Assembly (NCBI RefSeq): GCF_002150505.1
Contig: NZ_MSSV01000007.1
Coordinates: 1 to 64,000 of the forward strand
From: Algoriphagus ratkowskyi
GTDB lineage: Bacteria; Bacteroidota; Bacteroidia; Cytophagales; Cyclobacteriaceae
Direction: 5' to 3'
Length of the DNA stretch: 64,000 bases
Shown one piece after another: positions 18,379 through 28,294 of the stretch (the stretch's first letter is position 1; every line of letters begins with the position of its first letter). Made by a program: the position numbers and the translations under genes. Under the pieces are notes generated by a model, which did not search any database, had not been told where the DNA came from, and worked only from the letters and a program-made list of their open reading frames with translations.

Positions 18379-20172
18379 TTGGTCCAGTCTTCATTCAGAG
18401 CACTTTTACTACTACTTATGCTCTTAGGTATAAGCGAGAATCTTTATGCCCAAAATGAAAATGATACCTCTAAAGTATCCATAACCAAAAAAGCGCTGGT
18501 TAAAGGAATGGATTTGATTACCAGAACTAATAGAGACACCGTTCTAGTAGAAAAAGCAGAAGAAAAGTTCCTGCCTTATGAAGGAATGATCATTCGAAAT
18601 ATCACAGTTGAAACTATTGGCTTCGAATTCTCCATTTATGGCAAACAGAAACCGATAGTTCAAAAGGTTGGGAAAATTGCTAATAAGCTTCATACCAATA
18701 CGAGAGAAAAAACGATTCGGCAACATCTTTTTATCAAAGAAAACAAGCCTTTAAATCCCTATAAATTAGGTGACAATGAGCGATTTCTTAGAGATCAAGC
18801 TTTTATTTTGGAAAGCAGGATTTTAGCCACACAGGTAGAAGGCACGGATTCGGTAGATATTACGGTCATCACTCGTGATATTTTTAGTATAGGTGGATCT
18901 GTGGGAGGAAGCATCCCTACTGCGCCACTTTTCAAAGTTTATGATGCCAATGTAGATGGAAGGGCACAAGGTTTCGAATTTGACATTCTATATGACCTTG
19001 ACCGAAACCCGAAGACAGGCGTAGGAATGGCTTATTCTAAAAGTAGTTTAATGGGAAGTTTAGCTGATTTTATGGTTTACTATACGCAGCTGAATTCAGG
19101 GGTAAGTCAAGGAGAGGAAATCGAGTATTCTACAGGAATCATGCTGGAAAGACCATTAGTCTCTCCCTATTCCAAAATGGCGGGTGGTGCCAGCTGGAGC
19201 CAGAATTGGTCAAGAAACGTAAGGTCAAAACCTGATTCCTCCTTTCTCGATTACAAATACAATATCATGGATGTTTGGACTGGCTACAATTTCGGTTCAG
19301 AGAAAACCTTCAAGGATAGGCGAAGAGAATTTCTTGCTGTGCGTCTCTTTGATGGAGATTTCGTGAATCAGCCCGAACAGGAGGAAGTGATGGATGAGCG
19401 TAAATATCATGACAGTAAGGGAATTTTAGCAGAGTTCAGCCTTTATCAACAAGACTTCTTTAAAACTCAATATGTCTATGGTTTTGGACGGACGGAGGAC
19501 ATACCTTTTGGTTACTATCTTTCCACTACTGTGGGATACATTAACACCATATCAATCTCAAGGCCTTACGCAGGAATTAATTTCAACTATAAAGGCGCTT
19601 CAAAAAGCGGAAGCTTCTACGAATTGACCCTGAATGCAGCTAGTTATTTCCGCAGTGGTAATTGGGAAGATGGCGTACTACAAGCAGGGGGCACATTCTA
19701 TACTCAAGCGTTCTCAATAGGCAAATACAAGATCAGAAATTCCGCTTCTGCATTCTACACAAAATTGTTTGACAGAGTAGCCAATGACTGGTTGATAATC
19801 CGTGGCAATACTATTCCCGGATTGCGCGTAGAAGAAGTGGACGCTACCAAAAGATACTCTTTAGGATTTGAATCGAGCCTTTTTACTCCCTGGTCCTTGG
19901 CAGGATTTAGAGTAGCTCCGTTCACTTCCTTTTATTGGGCGAAATTAAAATGCCCTAGCTGCGAAAATCAATACCAAAACTTCACAGGTATCAGTCTTGG
20001 GATACGCGTTCGAAATGAAAACCTCATCTTCGGAACGATGGAAATAAAAGGAACTTATATCCCTACAGATGACGAAGGAAAGTCAAAATTCGCCTTTAGC
20101 TTCAGGAAAAATCTGATATTCAGAAAATCAGATATCTATGTATCTGCACCAGATTTGATCAATTACAATTGA
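18379..20172 (+). CDS. BamA/POTRA-like outer membrane protein, unknown role
   Basis: A 597-residue exported protein. The TTG start at 18379 gives a proper signal peptide (hydrophobic 'RALLLLLMLLGI', cleavage near L-Y-A-Q); the next ATG would remove most of it. Residues about 65-160 resemble the POTRA-like domain of Bacteroidota surface antigens ('GMIIRNITVETIGF', 'KLHTNTREKTIRQHLFIKENKPL', 'DNERFLRDQAFI', 'VDITVITRDIFSIGGSVG'). The rest (about 190-597) is alternating aromatic/polar sequence typical of an outer membrane beta barrel of the BamA/D15 class. The exact role is not known; it is too diverged to call BamA or TamA. It stands alone, upstream of carbohydrate-active genes. Confidence 0.75.
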   Translation: MVQSSFRALLLLLMLLGISENLYAQNENDTSKVSITKKALVKGMDLITRTNRDTVLVEKAEEKFLPYEGMIIRNITVETIGFEFSIYGKQKPIVQKVGKIANKLHTNTREKTIRQHLFIKENKPLNPYKLGDNERFLRDQAFILESRILATQVEGTDSVDITVITRDIFSIGGSVGGSIPTAPLFKVYDANVDGRAQGFEFDILYDLDRNPKTGVGMAYSKSSLMGSLADFMVYYTQLNSGVSQGEEIEYSTGIMLERPLVSPYSKMAGGASWSQNWSRNVRSKPDSSFLDYKYNIMDVWTGYNFGSEKTFKDRRREFLAVRLFDGDFVNQPEQEEVMDERKYHDSKGILAEFSLYQQDFFKTQYVYGFGRTEDIPFGYYLSTTVGYINTISISRPYAGINFNYKGASKSGSFYELTLNAASYFRSGNWEDGVLQAGGTFYTQAFSIGKYKIRNSASAFYTKLFDRVANDWLIIRGNTIPGLRVEEVDATKRYSLGFESSLFTPWSLAGFRVAPFTSFYWAKLKCPSCENQYQNFTGISLGIRVRNENLIFGTMEIKGTYIPTDDEGKSKFAFSFRKNLIFRKSDIYVSAPDLINYN

Positions 20173-20398
20173 TTGCATCAACTCATTCATAGCTAACCCA
20201 GCATCTTGACGGCCTAACTATTTCTTCTATAGAAAAGAGCGTGAAAGGGCGTATATTCTAATTTCAGGAAATGTCGATTTATTAGAGAATACACCTTATA
20301 CAAACTCATATAGTTTGGCAAACGGTAGTAATTCATTAGTTTTTAATAAATTACTCTTACTTATTCCAAATCCTTAGAATTCACATCATTTCCTAAAC

Positions 20399-21598
20399 AT
20401 GGCATTTAAAACCAATCTGATTCTTTTCATTTTATTAGTTAACTATTCATTTTCCATGGCTCAGCACAACGCTAATTACGACGAAAGCAAGGTTCCTGAT
20501 ATCACACTTCCAGATCCTTTTGTAAGTCTGAGGGGCAAGCTAATCATTACGCAACAGGATTGGGAGGAGATTCGAAGACCTGAGATTCTGGATCTTTTCA
20601 GAGAATATGTCTATGGTAATGTACCAACTGATTTTGATCAGATTTCATTTTCAGAAGTTCAGGAAAGCCAAAACCCCTACGATGATAAGGCCATATTAAA
20701 AGAGGTAAATATTTCTGTTTCGAGAAAAGGAAAATCGCACACGATGCGACTAAATGTATTTCTTCCCAAAGTAGGAAAAGGTCCATTCCCAATTTTCTTG
20801 CTTGTCAATCACCGAGCCGAAAATGAAGAGGTAGGCCTAGTAGAGGAAGGTTATTGGCCAGTTTCAGAGTTGATCGATCGTGGTTATGCTATTGCCTCCT
20901 TTCATGGTGAAACTGTTGCTCCAGATGATGCCGAAAGATTCTCAGAAGGAATTCTAACTTCAATTTATCCCGAAGAGCTAGGCATGGCAGATGGCATGAG
21001 GACTTTCGGAGCATGGGCTTGGGCAGCGATGAGAGCAATGGATTATTTTGAGCAAGACCCACTATATAACACCAGAAAATCCGCCCTAATCGGCCACTCT
21101 AGATCTGGGAAAACTGCCCTTTGGGCTGGCGCAAATGACCCACGCTGGTCTGTAGTTTATTCAAACGAATCAGGCTGTGGCGGCGCTGCCATCTCCAGAA
21201 GAAAATACGGAGAAACTGTAGCTGTAATCAACAGCAGTTTTCCTCATTGGTTTGCAGAAAATTTTAAAGCATACAACGGTCAAGAGGAAACTCTACCTGT
21301 CGACCAGCACATGCTAGCCGCACTTATTGCGCCACGTGCATTGTATATCGCAAGCGCTAGAGGAGATCAATGGGCAGACCCAAAAGGCGAGTATATATCC
21401 ATGCAATTGGGATCTCGGGTATATTCTGAAATCTATCAGCAGGAAGTAACTTTCCCTCTAGCTTTCGAAGAAATCGCTTCCCCTGTAATTCAATCTTTTG
21501 CCGGCTATCATATTCGTGACGGCAAGCATAATTTAACCTGGGAGGATTGGAAAAATTTTATAGATTTTGCTGAAATTCAGTGGAATCAAATCAGGTAA
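20399..21598 (+). CDS. Secreted CE15-type (glucuronoyl esterase-like) alpha/beta hydrolase
   Basis: A 399-residue exported hydrolase (signal peptide 1-21). It has the nucleophile elbow G232-H-S234-R-S-G-K, the CE15-like form of GxSxG (classical GCSRxG), an acidic residue in 'SNESGCGG' (E257) and a late His in 'GKHNLTWEDW' (H377), fitting a Ser-Glu-His triad. CE15 glucuronoyl esterases cut ester bonds between 4-O-methyl-glucuronic acid and lignin alcohols; related bacterial members act on other uronate esters. Acetyl-xylan-esterase-like activity is the main alternative. The downstream sialidase-like gene starts 61 bp after its stop on the same strand, so the two may be one operon for plant- or alga-derived glycans. 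Confidence 0.8.
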   Translation: MAFKTNLILFILLVNYSFSMAQHNANYDESKVPDITLPDPFVSLRGKLIITQQDWEEIRRPEILDLFREYVYGNVPTDFDQISFSEVQESQNPYDDKAILKEVNISVSRKGKSHTMRLNVFLPKVGKGPFPIFLLVNHRAENEEVGLVEEGYWPVSELIDRGYAIASFHGETVAPDDAERFSEGILTSIYPEELGMADGMRTFGAWAWAAMRAMDYFEQDPLYNTRKSALIGHSRSGKTALWAGANDPRWSVVYSNESGCGGAAISRRKYGETVAVINSSFPHWFAENFKAYNGQEETLPVDQHMLAALIAPRALYIASARGDQWADPKGEYISMQLGSRVYSEIYQQEVTFPLAFEEIASPVIQSFAGYHIRDGKHNLTWEDWKNFIDFAEIQWNQIR

Positions 21599-21659
21599 GC
21601 ACCAGATACCATCCCTTTTTCTAAATAGCAACTAATCAAATCAAACCCATAATTAGTCC

Positions 21660-22661
21660 ATGCAAACCTTACTTTTCATCCTCTCTTTCTTCAGCTTTTT
21701 CTCAAATCCAGAAAAACCAAATGTGAAAATCTTAAGTTCAGGCTTCATCTATGAGAAACTACCCACCCCAGAATGTCATGCCTCTACGCTAGTGGAGACT
21801 GAAAATGGAATTTTGGCATCTTGGTTTGGTGGCACCTACGAAAGGCATCCCGATGTGAACATTTATACCGCAAGGCTCACCAATGGGAAGTGGTCAACGC
21901 CAGAAGTTGTTGCTGACGGAATTGAAAACAAGGACTTCAGAAATCCAACCTGGAACCCTGTTCTCTACCGCAATTCGGATGAGCTTCTTACACTTTACTA
22001 CAAAGAAGGCCCTAACCCAAAAGAATGGTGGGGACTGTATAAAACCTCAGATGACGAGGGAAAAACATGGTCTAAAGCCATTCAAATCCCACCTGGAATG
22101 CTCGGTCCTGTGAAAAACAAAACGGTAAAATTATCAGACGGCACACTGCTGCATCCAAGTAGTTTTGAGACCAATGGAGTATGGAGCATGCACGTGGAAA
22201 CTACCACTGCTGACAACCAAAAATGGCAAAAGATAGAAATCGACAACGGAGATTTTCATGCCATTCAGCCAACAGTATTATTCTATCCTAATGGAAAACT
22301 TCAGATGCTTGCCAGAACTCAAGAGGGAGTAATCGGCACCACTTGGTCCTTAGACAATGGAAAATCTTGGTCCACCGTGGAATCCACAGGATTGGTTCAC
22401 AATAACTCGGGGATAGATGGGGTGACTTTAAAAAGTGGAATTCAGTTACTGCTTTGTAATCCGATCAAAAAAGGGAGAAACAAACTCTCCCTCATGATGT
22501 CTATGGACGGAGTAAACTGGGAAGAAATATACGTGCTGGAAGATCAGCCAAAAGGCGAATTCAGCTACCCGGCAATCATCCAGGCAAAGGATGGTACTGT
22601 ACACCTGACTTACACTTACAATCGTGAGAAGGTGAAATACGTTTCGCTTGCTTTAGAATAA
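21660..22661 (+). CDS. Exported sialidase-like (BNR/Asp-box) beta-propeller protein
   Basis: A 333-residue protein with a short signal peptide and a six-bladed-propeller-type sequence. Three Asp-box motifs are visible: S-D-D-E-G-K-T-W at about 130, S-L-D-N-G-K-S-W at about 230 and S-M-D-G-V-N-W at about 281. The N terminus ('PTPECHASTLVETENGILASWFGGT') is that of the exo-alpha-sialidase-like family (BNR_2). I do not see the canonical FRIP motif or a clear arginine triad, so true sialidase activity is doubtful; propeller enzymes of this type also include rhamnosidases and lyases on uronic-acid glycans. It lies 61 bp downstream of the CE15-like gene and is followed by a terminator. Confidence 0.75.
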   Translation: MQTLLFILSFFSFFSNPEKPNVKILSSGFIYEKLPTPECHASTLVETENGILASWFGGTYERHPDVNIYTARLTNGKWSTPEVVADGIENKDFRNPTWNPVLYRNSDELLTLYYKEGPNPKEWWGLYKTSDDEGKTWSKAIQIPPGMLGPVKNKTVKLSDGTLLHPSSFETNGVWSMHVETTTADNQKWQKIEIDNGDFHAIQPTVLFYPNGKLQMLARTQEGVIGTTWSLDNGKSWSTVESTGLVHNNSGIDGVTLKSGIQLLLCNPIKKGRNKLSLMMSMDGVNWEEIYVLEDQPKGEFSYPAIIQAKDGTVHLTYTYNREKVKYVSLALE

Positions 22662-22687
22662 GCATTTATCAATCCATGCCTACACAA

Positions 22688-22727
22688 AAACGAGCGATTT
22701 GAATTTCAGATCGCTCGTTTTCTTTTT
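22688..22727 (+). terminator. Intrinsic terminator after the sialidase-like gene
   Basis: Inverted repeat AAACGAGCGAT / ATCGCTCGTTT (22688-22698, 22710-22720) followed by TCTTTTT. Confidence 0.85.
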
Positions 22728-22900
22728 GTCTAATTGTCATTAACAATAGCAGGTTAGAGCAATTACATCGAGATAATCACAAGAGTATTCCTTAACACTA
22801 ATTCGAAGGCCCTTAAGAATAAAGAAATACCTAGGTTCTTGACTCAACGATTGGAGTTCCCGAAACCTCGTGATTCATAAATCAAATATCCCACATCAAC

Positions 22901-24286
22901 TCACATCTCCTTCATCTCACTCACCACCTTCGTGATAGTTTGCTTCGCATCTCCAAAAAGCATTAGGCAATTTGGATAGCCAAAGAGCTCATTCTCCACA
23001 CCTGCATAACCTTTACCCATACTACGCTTGCAGACGATGACTGTTCTGGCTTTGTCAGCATTCAATATCGGCATTCCGTAGATCGGGCTTTGTGGATTAT
23101 TTCTGGCTGCTGGGTTTACCACGTCATTTGCTCCTACGATCAGCACCAAGTCCGTACTTGGAAATTCATCGTTGATAGATTCCATTTCAATCAGTTTATC
23201 ATAGGAGATATTGGCTTCCGCCAAAAGCACGTTCATGTGTCCTGGCATTCTACCAGCCACTGGGTGAATGGCAAATTTGAAGTCTATGTTTCGCTTTTCA
23301 CATTGCTCCATCAGTTCACGAATCACGTGCTGTGCCTGCGCTACTGCCATGCCATATCCTGGAACTACGATCACCGAAGAAACTCCGTCAAACAGCATTG
23401 CTGTTTCCTCCACACCTATTTCTTTCACCGTGATAGTTGGCCCATCACCCTGAACCTCGTTAACCGTCTGACCAAAACCTCCTAGAAGTACATTGACCAA
23501 GGATCGGTTCATCGCCTTACACATGATCTGTGTGAGGATAATTCCAGATGCTCCTACCAGAGAACCAGCGACGATAAGCACATTATTATTAAGGATAAAA
23601 CCCGTAGCGCAAGCCGCCATTCCTGAATAGGAATTCAATAAGGAAATCACAACGGGCATATCTGCTCCTCCTATTGGAATCACAGTCAACACACCCAAAA
23701 CCAATGCAATTACAATAAGAATGACAATTAGCATGGGATCAGTCTGATCCATAACTGTAAAAACAGCTGCTGTCAAAAAGCCTATGAATAACATTAAATT
23801 GATCGGATGCTGACCTTTGAATGTGATAGGCGATCCTGAGATATTTCCATTCAATTTCAAATAGGCGACCAAAGATCCTGTGAACGTAAGTCCCCCAATA
23901 AATACAGATACAATTATACTAATAATGGTAACTAGCTCTATAGATTCCATATTAACATCGGTCCTCAGGAAATAATCAGAGAGTGCAACTGAAAAGGAAG
24001 CTAATCCTCCAAAACCATTGAAAATCGCTACCATCTCTGGCATCTTGGTCATCTCTACTTTATTGGCATAATAAAGACCAATCGCAGATCCCACAACCAT
24101 GCAACCAATTATTTCTACAAAAGATATTGCTTCTATTTGTACCAAAGTGGCCACGATGGCGATTAACATCCCCAAAGCAGAAAGTTGGTTACCCTGCCGC
24201 GCTGACTTGGTTTTGTTCATCAACTTCATCCCCATCACAAACATGATGGAGGCGACTAAATAAGCTAATTCTATGGCTATACTCAT
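22901..24286 (-). CDS. pntB: NAD(P) transhydrogenase subunit beta
   Basis: A 461-residue integral membrane subunit of the proton-translocating NAD(P)+ transhydrogenase. Residues 1-260 hold about nine membrane helices of domain II; residues about 285-461 form the NADP(H)-binding domain III with 'VIVVPGYGMAVAQAQHVIRELM', 'FAIHPVAGRMPGHMNVLLAEA' and 'DLVLIVGANDVVNPAARN', all diagnostic. The enzyme couples hydride transfer from NADH to NADP+ with proton entry, feeding NADPH to biosynthesis and redox defence. The start codon overlaps the pntAB stop by 4 bp (translational coupling). It is the last gene of the three-gene operon read from the minus strand. Confidence 0.97.
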   Translation of the reverse strand: MSIAIELAYLVASIMFVMGMKLMNKTKSARQGNQLSALGMLIAIVATLVQIEAISFVEIIGCMVVGSAIGLYYANKVEMTKMPEMVAIFNGFGGLASFSVALSDYFLRTDVNMESIELVTIISIIVSVFIGGLTFTGSLVAYLKLNGNISGSPITFKGQHPINLMLFIGFLTAAVFTVMDQTDPMLIVILIVIALVLGVLTVIPIGGADMPVVISLLNSYSGMAACATGFILNNNVLIVAGSLVGASGIILTQIMCKAMNRSLVNVLLGGFGQTVNEVQGDGPTITVKEIGVEETAMLFDGVSSVIVVPGYGMAVAQAQHVIRELMEQCEKRNIDFKFAIHPVAGRMPGHMNVLLAEANISYDKLIEMESINDEFPSTDLVLIVGANDVVNPAARNNPQSPIYGMPILNADKARTVIVCKRSMGKGYAGVENELFGYPNCLMLFGDAKQTITKVVSEMKEM

Positions 24287-24570
24287 TTCTTCTTAAACAT
24301 TTTAAGCATACGATCTGTGACAGTGTAGCCACCGACTACGTTGATGGTGGCAAGCACCAAGGCAACCATTCCCAGCCATTTGCTGAGTGTAGTATAACCC
24401 ATCTCGTTGCAGGCTAAAAGGGCGCCCACTATGGTAATTCCTGAGATCGCATTGGAACCAGACATCAACGGTGTATGCAAGGTTGGGGGAACTTTGGCGA
24501 TTAGCTCAAATCCTAGGAAACTTGCCAGGACAAGTATATAAATCAGAATAATTAATGCTTCTGAGCTCAT
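24283..24570 (-). CDS. pntAB: NAD(P) transhydrogenase subunit alpha part 2 (membrane)
   Basis: A 95-residue protein with three membrane helices, corresponding to the C-terminal membrane part of a fused PntA. The conserved stretch 'VPPTLHTPLMSGSNAISGITIVGA' is present. In this organism alpha is split into a soluble and a membrane polypeptide, as in Rhodospirillum rubrum, rather than fused as in E. coli. It begins 19 bp after the pntAA stop and overlaps pntB by 4 bp. Confidence 0.95.
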   Translation of the reverse strand: MSSEALIILIYILVLASFLGFELIAKVPPTLHTPLMSGSNAISGITIVGALLACNEMGYTTLSKWLGMVALVLATINVVGGYTVTDRMLKMFKKK

Positions 24571-24589
24571 AATTTGATATAGTTAAATC

Positions 24590-25714
24590 CTACTTATTTA
24601 AAATTTTATTGGTGAATTCGTGAACCACTTGACCTTCGTAAGTGATCAAAACTCCTTTAGTAATCTCCTCCTCGCGGTCAAGATTGAAGCCGTCTTTGGT
24701 AGCCAAATGCATTAGCAATGTGCTGATATTGGTGGCATATAATTGACTGGCATTGGTTGAGAGCAATGAGGGCAAGTTGGACTCACCTATGATGGTCACG
24801 CCATACTTTTTTACAATTTTATCCTTCTCGGAGATCTCACAGTTTCCGCCGGACTCCACCGCCATATCTACGATTACAGAACCTTTCTTCATGGTTTTTA
24901 CCATTTCTTCAGTCACAAGAATTGGAGATTTTTTACCCATCACAAGCGCCGTGGTAATTACCAGGTCTGCATCTTTGATCTTACTTTGAATGAGTTCTTT
25001 TTGCTTTTGCAAAAATTCCGCAGATACCTCAGCAGCATATCCACCCTCCACTTTCACTTCTTCGGCGCCTTCTACTGTCAAAAAACGTCCTCCCAAAGAC
25101 TCGACTTGCTCTTTAGTTTCGGGACGAACATCAGATACTTCCACGACAGCACCCAATCTTTTGGCGGTAGCTACCGCTTGCAAACCAGCAACTCCAGCCC
25201 CGAAAATCAGAACTTTTGCCGGGGTGATTGTACCAGAAGCTGTCATCATCAGAGGAAAAATCTTCTCCAAATAATTTGAACCTAGAATTACCGATTTATA
25301 ACCAGCGAGATTGGCCTGAGAACTCAAGCAATCCATCTTCTGAGCTCTGGAGATTCGCGGTACAGCATCCATGGAAAAGGATGTAATAGATTTCCTGTTC
25401 AGTTCGGCTAAGATTTCCGGGTAGTTGTATGCATACATTATAGACATGCATGCGCCCCCATCTTTCATCTGAGCTACCTCTTCTTTCGAAAAAAGATTGA
25501 CTTTAAGCAAAACATCAGAAGTAAAAACCGCTTGTGCATTACTTACCGTTGCACCTGCTGCAGCATAATCTTCATCAGAAAAATTTGACCCTAGACCAGC
25601 ATCTTGCTCCACTGTGACAGAAAACTCTTTCTTAATTAATTGTTTGATGACATCAGGACTGAGTGCTACTCGCTTTTCACCCGCCTTCGTCTCTTTTAAA
25701 ACTCCTATTTTCAT
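24590..25714 (-). CDS. pntAA: NAD(P) transhydrogenase subunit alpha part 1 (NAD-binding)
   Basis: A 374-residue soluble subunit (domain I). The N terminus 'MKIGVLKETKAGEKRVALSPD' is shared by alanine dehydrogenase and PntA. The Rossmann motif 'VLIFGAGVAGLQAVATAKRLGAVVEVSDVRP' binds NAD(H). 'ESLGGRFL' and 'DADLVITTALVMGKKSPILVTEEMV' are PntA-type features that separate it from alanine dehydrogenase. It is the first gene of pntAA-pntAB-pntB; a promoter should lie in 25715-25800, but no strong -7/-33 match was found. Confidence 0.96.
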   Translation of the reverse strand: MKIGVLKETKAGEKRVALSPDVIKQLIKKEFSVTVEQDAGLGSNFSDEDYAAAGATVSNAQAVFTSDVLLKVNLFSKEEVAQMKDGGACMSIMYAYNYPEILAELNRKSITSFSMDAVPRISRAQKMDCLSSQANLAGYKSVILGSNYLEKIFPLMMTASGTITPAKVLIFGAGVAGLQAVATAKRLGAVVEVSDVRPETKEQVESLGGRFLTVEGAEEVKVEGGYAAEVSAEFLQKQKELIQSKIKDADLVITTALVMGKKSPILVTEEMVKTMKKGSVIVDMAVESGGNCEISEKDKIVKKYGVTIIGESNLPSLLSTNASQLYATNISTLLMHLATKDGFNLDREEEITKGVLITYEGQVVHEFTNKILNK

Positions 25715-26124
25715 TTCAGGTTAGTTAGATTCGTTATTTCAAATCTTTTACGTTTCAATATATTCAAAGAAAGTAGGAAATTATTAAATGGGCCACCTGC
25801 TTTATCCTGATTTCTTACTATTTAATGATATTTTCTTTCGACAATAAACGTAATCTTAAAATAAAACTTAAACCAAAAAAACCACAATCCCTCGTTACAT
25901 TTTTAATATTCACCCAGTTTCACACCTAGCTCCCCAAGCATTACTGAATTTTTTTCATCATAAGTCGGAAATCCCACCCTTCAATTATACAAACTCGATT
26001 TATAAGGAATTTTTCTGCCTTACCATTGATCCTATGATATCCGTGTTTTAAAAAGATTTAGGATTCTTCCAAAAAAATAATTCCCTATTTTAGAATACTT
26101 ATTTGACCTAAAACTAATAACCTC
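25715..26124. other. Divergent promoter region between pntAA and a Tat-exported oxidoreductase
   Basis: About 410 bp, AT-rich, no gene visible. It must contain the promoters for the minus-strand pnt operon and the plus-strand oxidoreductase. TATTTTAG (about 26089) and TTATTTG (about 26100) resemble the Bacteroidota -7 element but are imperfect. Confidence 0.35.
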
Positions 26125-27591
26125 ATGCACAAACCCAAGAAAAATTCTGAAGGACAAACCCGTCGGGATTTCATTAAAAATGCTGCAATTGCCTCCTCTT
26201 TTATGATTGTTCCCCGCCATGTGCTGGGTGGAGTAGGATTTATTGCTCCAAGTGATCAATTGAATTTAGCGGCAATCGGAGCCGGCGGAAAAGGTGCCAG
26301 TGACATCAGAAATGCTTCTGTAAACGGAAGAGAGCGAGTAGCAGCACTATGTGATGTTGATTTTTCGGGATCTGCCAAAGCTTCGGTAGAGCGATTCCCT
26401 GATGCAAAGCGGTATGCTGATTTCCGTGAAATGCTGGATAAAGAAAAAGACATCGACGCGGTGACGATCTCTACTCCAGATCACGTACACGGCCCTGCAG
26501 CCAAATATGCAATGGAGCGTGGCAAGCATGTATATGTGCAAAAACCAATGACCCACAACATTAAGGAAGCTAGAATGCTGACTGAAATGGCAAGAAGTCA
26601 GAAGGTAGTAACCCAAATGGGTAATCAAGGCGGATCAAATGACCTATTGAAGCTCGTACAAAAATGGGTGGACGAAGATAAAATCGGTAAAATTGCCAAA
26701 GTAGAAGTTTGGACAAATAGACCAGTATGGCCTCAAGGCGGTGCTTTTCCTAAGCCAAACCCTAGCGCAAAACCTGATGCATTGAACTGGGATCTATGGC
26801 TAGGTCCATCTCCTGAGATTCCTTACACACCTGAACTTCATCCATTCAGCTGGAGAGGCTGGTGGAATTATGGCACCGGCGCATTGGGCGATGTGGGATG
26901 TCACCTAATCGATATTCCTTTCAGAACCTTAGGCCTACATTATCCGACCGATGCAGAATGCAGCGTAGGTTCGGTTTATAGTGGCATGTGGACTGCAGAC
27001 TATAATCCTGAGGGCTGCCCTGCTTCATCATTCATTTCTTTGAATTTTGCAGAAACAGCGAAAAGCAAATCCCCAGTAAACATGACCTGGATGGATGGCG
27101 GAATACGTCCTGCTCACCCGGATATTATCCCAGCAGATCATGACATCGGAGGTGGCGGAAGCGCAAATGGAGTTTTGATCATAGGTGAAAAAGGGATTAT
27201 ATCTACTAATATCAATGATAGTTCTCCACTGATGCCAAAATTGTACTTAAATGACGGTACTCAGGAATTTGGACCACAAACTGAAGAAAATCTTGAGCCA
27301 GAATATGGACACCAGAGAAAATGGGTAGATGCTTGTAAAGCAGGATTTGGTAGTGCCGAGCACAAAGGCCTGACATCCTCTTTTGACTATGCAGGACCGA
27401 TGACTGAAACTGTTTTAATGGGCAATCTAGCCATCCGTAGTTATATGCTTCGTAGAGAAAATGCTAAAGGTCAGCCAGAATTCTACGGACGTAAAAAATT
27501 ACTTTGGGATGGAGATAAACTTCTAATCACTAACTTTGAGGAAGCCAACCAATTCGTTGGAAGAACGTACAGACAAGGATGGGAGATGTAA
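26125..27591 (+). CDS. Tat-exported Gfo/Idh/MocA-family oxidoreductase
   Basis: A 488-residue NAD(P)-dependent sugar oxidoreductase-like protein. Residues 11-40 are a Tat signal (Q-T-R13-R14-D-F-I-K followed by a hydrophobic stretch), so it is exported folded with its cofactor. The Rossmann start is 'LNLAAIGAGGKGASDI', and the family E-K-P motif appears as 'VQKPMTHNI', with Gln in place of the usual Glu. The C-terminal half has 'GALGDVGCHLIDIPFRTLGL'. Relatives act on glycans or cyclitols, for example the GH109-like branch, but no clear GH109 signature is visible, so I give only the superfamily. It stands alone and ends at a strong terminator. Confidence 0.88.
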   Translation: MHKPKKNSEGQTRRDFIKNAAIASSFMIVPRHVLGGVGFIAPSDQLNLAAIGAGGKGASDIRNASVNGRERVAALCDVDFSGSAKASVERFPDAKRYADFREMLDKEKDIDAVTISTPDHVHGPAAKYAMERGKHVYVQKPMTHNIKEARMLTEMARSQKVVTQMGNQGGSNDLLKLVQKWVDEDKIGKIAKVEVWTNRPVWPQGGAFPKPNPSAKPDALNWDLWLGPSPEIPYTPELHPFSWRGWWNYGTGALGDVGCHLIDIPFRTLGLHYPTDAECSVGSVYSGMWTADYNPEGCPASSFISLNFAETAKSKSPVNMTWMDGGIRPAHPDIIPADHDIGGGGSANGVLIIGEKGIISTNINDSSPLMPKLYLNDGTQEFGPQTEENLEPEYGHQRKWVDACKAGFGSAEHKGLTSSFDYAGPMTETVLMGNLAIRSYMLRRENAKGQPEFYGRKKLLWDGDKLLITNFEEANQFVGRTYRQGWEM

Positions 27592-27614
27592 TTCATCACC
27601 AAAAATAAATCATA

Positions 27615-27656
27615 CGAAACCCGTTCAAATTGATTTTGAACGGGTTTCGATATTTT
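27615..27656 (+). terminator. Intrinsic terminator after the oxidoreductase gene
   Basis: A 15-bp perfect inverted repeat, CGAAACCCGTTCAAA / TTTGAACGGGTTTCG (27615-27629, 27635-27649), followed by ATATTTTA. Confidence 0.85.
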
Positions 27657-27894
27657 AACATAGTAGTATACATTTGTCAATTCAAGAAATCTTCAAAACT
27701 CATCACCTTAATTCACCCTTGTTTGGAGTAGATTTATGGCAGTTAATGAGTCTAAAAAGAATGTTTTTAAGTGTAAAAGCGAAAAATATTTTTGAAGGAG
27801 GTAATAAAATATAGGATAATATCCATAAATACTTTGCTTAGTTTTTTTTTAAACGACAAGCATTCTTAGATTGGCAGGAATTAAATAATTAAAA
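27657..27894. other. Spacer with no visible gene
   Basis: AT-rich spacer between the terminator and the small downstream gene; nothing recognisable apart from the likely promoter of that gene. Confidence 0.3.
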
Positions 27895-28128
27895 ATGGCA
27901 CAAATGATTAAAAAGGGTAAAGAACTAATTCGCATCTGCCCTACCAACAAGCTTAAAATTGAATTTTCTGTCGATGAGGGCGAAACTTGGAGTCTACGTT
28001 ATATGGGCAATCCCGCCAGTCCAGGGGAATTTAATGAACTAGCTGACGGCGGCAAAGAATTATTAGGAGAAGGACCTAAAGGAAACTTTTACTCCAAGAA
28101 TAAAGGTAAATCCTGGCATAAGCGATAG
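27895..28128 (+). CDS. Small Asp-box-containing protein, unknown function
   Basis: A 77-residue soluble protein with a basic C terminus (SKNKGKSWHKR). It carries two Asp-box-like sequences, 'SVDEGETWSLRY' and 'SKNKGKSWHK', so it looks like a mini version of one or two sialidase-type propeller strands. There is no signal peptide or membrane segment. Clean start (ATG 27895) and its own downstream terminator at 28295-28340 support a real, monocistronic gene. I recall similar short proteins in Bacteroidota genomes but know no function. Confidence 0.7.
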   Translation: MAQMIKKGKELIRICPTNKLKIEFSVDEGETWSLRYMGNPASPGEFNELADGGKELLGEGPKGNFYSKNKGKSWHKR

Positions 28129-28294
28129 TAATTGCACAAGCCGTCAATGAATCTGATTTGCATAATTTACTAGTTTGTCCCTCGATGAGCTAATAATTAT
28201 GACAAACTGATTCTATGTCCTGCTTAACACTTTGCGACTATTGACTGGATTGGATTCAAAAAACCTATTCAAGGTTTATTCGATTATCAGTTCT

